Of a DNA stretch of 5,855 nucleotides, positions 4,525-5,855 are shown piece after piece. The translations under genes and the position numbers were made by a program. The notes beneath the pieces were generated by a model, which searched no databases, had not been told where the DNA came from, and saw only the letters and a program-made list of their open reading frames with translations. Each line of letters opens with the position of its first letter. The first letter of the stretch is position 1. Source of the DNA: Desulfuromonadaceae bacterium GWB2_53_15 (GTDB taxonomy: Bacteria > Desulfobacterota > Desulfuromonadia > Geobacterales > Pseudopelobacteraceae); assembly GCA_001824455.1 (NCBI GenBank), contig MHXL01000126.1, positions 509 to 6,363 on the forward strand, given 5' to 3'.

Positions 4525-5199
4525 TCAATGTGGGCAGTGTACGAGCACATCAAAGACCACACTTTCCGCAAGAGTAGCACCTACATACGTTAGAACCTTC
4601 TGCTTGACCAACAGGTTCGCACCCTTGGCTGCGGTCGAGCATATGCTCGACACCTCATTCTGGTTTATGACATCAACAGTATATACTTTAGTTTTTGCAC
4701 AATAAGGGTTGCTGGGCTGACAATCTCCAATTGAACAATAACGACTGGCGGGCGGACCTAAGGGACGAAGTACTCTCGCTGTCCCCCCGCCGGTGGGGTC
4801 ACCGTACACAGGACCGGCGAAACCCTCCGCAGGACCGATGTAGATAGCAACTTCCGTAGCTGCCGTCCACAATTGAGTCAGGCACTTTGGATTCGGGCTG
4901 TACCAGGAAACAATGGTTATGTTTATCTGGTTATTACCCGACAAGGCACCGTTGGTAGCCGAGGATGTTACCTCAAACATCTGGGGAGTATAAGCAATCA
5001 CGCTATTGGGATTATGATACGTGACAACAGGGGCACCTGGCTGAAGTGACGGCATGGCTGCAATAGGCTGCTGTTGAACCTGATATGGCTGAACTGATTG
5101 GGGGGTTCGCAGAACTTTCTGAGGTGCGGCGATTGCCTGTGAACCGAATAGTAACGTAAGTACCGCAGTGCAAATAGTTCTGCCGATATACTTGTTCAT
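4525..5199 (-). CDS. Secreted six-cysteine protein of unknown function
   Basis: This 224-residue protein carries a clear signal peptide (about 1-24: NKYIGR n-region, TAVLTLLFGS core, AIA-AP cleavage), so it is periplasmic or secreted. Residues 25-58 are a low-complexity Gln/Pro/Val linker (VQPYQVQQQP). The rest is rich in Thr, Val, Asn and Gly with alternating beta-strand patterns (INITIVSWY 92-100, EVAIYIGP 116-123, KVYTVDVINQ 171-180, VVFDVLV 214-220). Mature cysteines fall at 106, 155, 160, 167, 187 and 222, an even number suiting three disulfides. I recognise no domain or catalytic motif. A strong AGGAGG (5210-5205), five bases before the ATG, fixes the start. It converges on the MipA-like gene and is divergent from the P460 gene; a shared envelope location is the only link I see. 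Confidence 0.8.
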   Translation of the reverse strand: MNKYIGRTICTAVLTLLFGSQAIAAPQKVLRTPQSVQPYQVQQQPIAAMPSLQPGAPVVTYHNPNSVIAYTPQMFEVTSSATNGALSGNNQINITIVSWYSPNPKCLTQLWTAATEVAIYIGPAEGFAGPVYGDPTGGGTARVLRPLGPPASRYCSIGDCQPSNPYCAKTKVYTVDVINQNEVSSICSTAAKGANLLVKQKVLTYVGATLAESVVFDVLVHCPH

Positions 5200-5326
5200 A
5201 AGTCCCTCCTGCGGAAATTTTTGGATGTCGGGCAGCTAAATCTGCTTTATCCGGTTTTTTCATCCCTCTATTTCAATCGAACGACTATTATTCAGTAACT
5301 TTACAGCTTGGCTACGCATTATGTTT

Positions 5327-5368
5327 ATAAATTATTGTCCATAAATTATTGTTCATACATTATTTTGC
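5327..5368. repeat. Three tandem 14-bp AT-rich repeats
   Basis: ATAAATTATTGTCC (5327-5340), ATAAATTATTGTTC (5341-5354) and ATACATTATTTTGC (5355-5368) follow without gaps. The first two differ at one base; the third has diverged at four positions from the second. A 14-bp period is not a whole helical turn. The array could be a regulator-binding cluster, an easily melted stretch, or replication slippage. Confidence 0.75.
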
Positions 5369-5433
5369 GTGCCATGTATGCACAAATTTGCAAACATATC
5401 TTATTTGCCATAAAAGACAATTCAAGAAAAGTC

Positions 5434-5442
5434 TTATCCACA
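5434..5442 (+). promoter_or_regulatory. Perfect DnaA-box sequence
   Basis: TTATCCACA matches the consensus high-affinity DnaA box exactly. Two weaker resemblances flank it: GTATGCACA at 5376-5384 and, on the minus strand, GTATGCACA at 5526-5518 (each eight of nine to TTATNCACA). DnaA binding is inference; a 9-mer can occur by chance in a window of this size. Confidence 0.35.
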
Positions 5443-5517
5443 AAGACACCCGCAAGATTTCCATGGCTTCTCCCTGGGATTCACGCAAGTTGTATCCATT
5501 CAATCCTCTGATATTAT

Positions 5518-5531
5518 TGTGCATACGCACA
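5518..5531 (+). repeat. TGTGC-GCACA hairpin before the P460 ribosome site
   Basis: TGTGC (5518-5522) and GCACA (5527-5531) pair around ATAC, ten bases before AAGGAGG (5542-5548). A related GTGC/GCAC dyad occurs at 5369-5383. They could be two copies of an operator or a leader hairpin for the P460 transcript. Confidence 0.35.
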
Positions 5532-5553
5532 TAGTTTGCTCAAGGAGGTATTT

Positions 5554-5855
5554 ATGTGGAAAATAGTTTTAGCCGGTGTTGCTTTGCTGCTGGTTTCAGG
5601 CTCTCTTGACGCCGCTGACCGGCCGGTAGCACCAAACGGAATTGCCCTCTATCCTGACTACATGTCCTGGAAGGTCATCGCCCCCTCTTACCGAGAAGAC
5701 AAGGGGCATATCCGTATCGTCACCGGCAACGAGATTGCTGTCTCAGCGCTGCATGCCGGCATAAAACCCCTCCCAGACGGCAGCGTGCTGGCCAAGGTGG
5801 CCTGGAAAGCGGAAAAACACCCATCATTCCCTGTCGCCACCGAACCGGGTGCATT
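5554..5855 (+). CDS. Cytochrome P460 family protein (N-terminal 100 residues, cut by window edge)
   Basis: The visible part opens with a signal peptide (about 1-20, KIVLAGVALLLVSGSLDA-A), so the protein is exported to the periplasm. It continues with the P460-family pattern: YPDYMSWKVIAPSYRED (33-49), HIRIVTGNEIAVSAL (52-66), LPDGSVLAKVAWK (73-85). P460 cytochromes are c-type haem proteins; the Nitrosomonas europaea enzyme oxidises hydroxylamine and has a lysine covalently joined to the haem. From memory of that sequence, its crosslinking Lys70 lies in DGTVTVK, which aligns with DGSVLAK here, making Lys81 the candidate. The CXXCH haem site expected near the C-terminus is beyond the window, so the cytochrome is inferred from the N-terminal pattern only. 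AAGGAGG (5542-5548), five bases before the ATG, fixes the start. Confidence 0.85.
   Translation, partial: MWKIVLAGVALLLVSGSLDAADRPVAPNGIALYPDYMSWKVIAPSYREDKGHIRIVTGNEIAVSALHAGIKPLPDGSVLAKVAWKAEKHPSFPVATEPGA

Larger units (their letters stand above)
5211..5541. other. AT-rich intergenic region between divergent genes
   Basis: About 350 bp separate the secreted-protein start from the P460 start. Two plus-strand frames of 61-67 codons here lack ribosome sites and protein character, so I call no gene. The stretch holds three tandem 14-bp repeats (5327-5368), a CAAATTTG palindrome (5383-5390), a perfect DnaA-box sequence (5434-5442) and a hairpin before the P460 ribosome site (5518-5531). The promoters of both flanking genes must lie here, but I cannot place a -35/-10 pair with conviction. 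Confidence 0.6.

Noticed and set aside
5012..5263. 83-codon minus-strand frame overlapping the secreted protein start
   Set aside because: It is out of frame with the gene that has the AGGAGG site and signal peptide; no ribosome site of its own.
5200..5553. Riboswitch, including c-di-GMP type, upstream of P460 or the secreted protein
   Set aside because: I looked for the conserved GEMM core words and other familiar aptamer cores on both strands and saw none.

Overview
The window looks like chromosomal DNA of a Gram-negative bacterium, most likely a proteobacterium. Two observations point there: an outer-membrane MipA/OmpV-type protein, and several Sec signal peptides on proteins that would be periplasmic or secreted. 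The cytochrome P460 start at the right edge would fit a gamma- or betaproteobacterium of the methane-, ammonia- or sulfur-oxidising kind, but one gene cannot settle the taxon. Base composition is mixed: the left part (1-1240) is fairly GC-rich, while the intergenic stretches at about 2240-2420, 2600-2840 and 5260-5550 are AT-rich.

Left block (1-1241). On the minus strand lie the first 35 codons of an ADP-ribosylglycohydrolase (cut by the window edge), a doubtful 39-residue ORF overlapping its start by 4 bp, and an exported intradiol ring-cleavage dioxygenase. A cupin protein is transcribed divergently on the plus strand.

Middle block (1242-3360). A convergent gap with hairpins leads to a two-gene minus-strand unit: peptide deformylase (def) and a conserved-looking 61-residue protein that overlaps it by 8 bp. 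Divergent from def is a 37-residue membrane microprotein, preceded by an elaborate leader (hairpin with T-run, palindromic putative promoter, 9-bp stem hairpin) and followed by a strong intrinsic terminator. Next comes a roughly 200-bp non-coding, strongly palindromic unit with long imperfect terminal inverted repeats and a possible 7-bp target duplication (MITE-like), then a GNAT acetyltransferase on the minus strand.

Right block (3361-5855). A MipA/OmpV-family outer-membrane protein has a good extended -10 promoter. It converges on an unrecognised secreted six-cysteine protein (minus strand). A 354-bp AT-rich intergenic region follows, with three tandem 14-bp repeats and a perfect DnaA-box sequence. 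The window ends within the first 100 codons of a cytochrome P460-family protein.

The genes do not form one evident pathway; they are short independent transcription units. I found no CRISPR array, tRNA, rRNA, intact transposase or recognisable defence system. The parts least explained by known genes are the palindromic element at 2606-2812, the leader and microprotein at 2313-2533, the repeat/DnaA-box region at 5327-5531, and the unknown secreted protein at 4525-5199.
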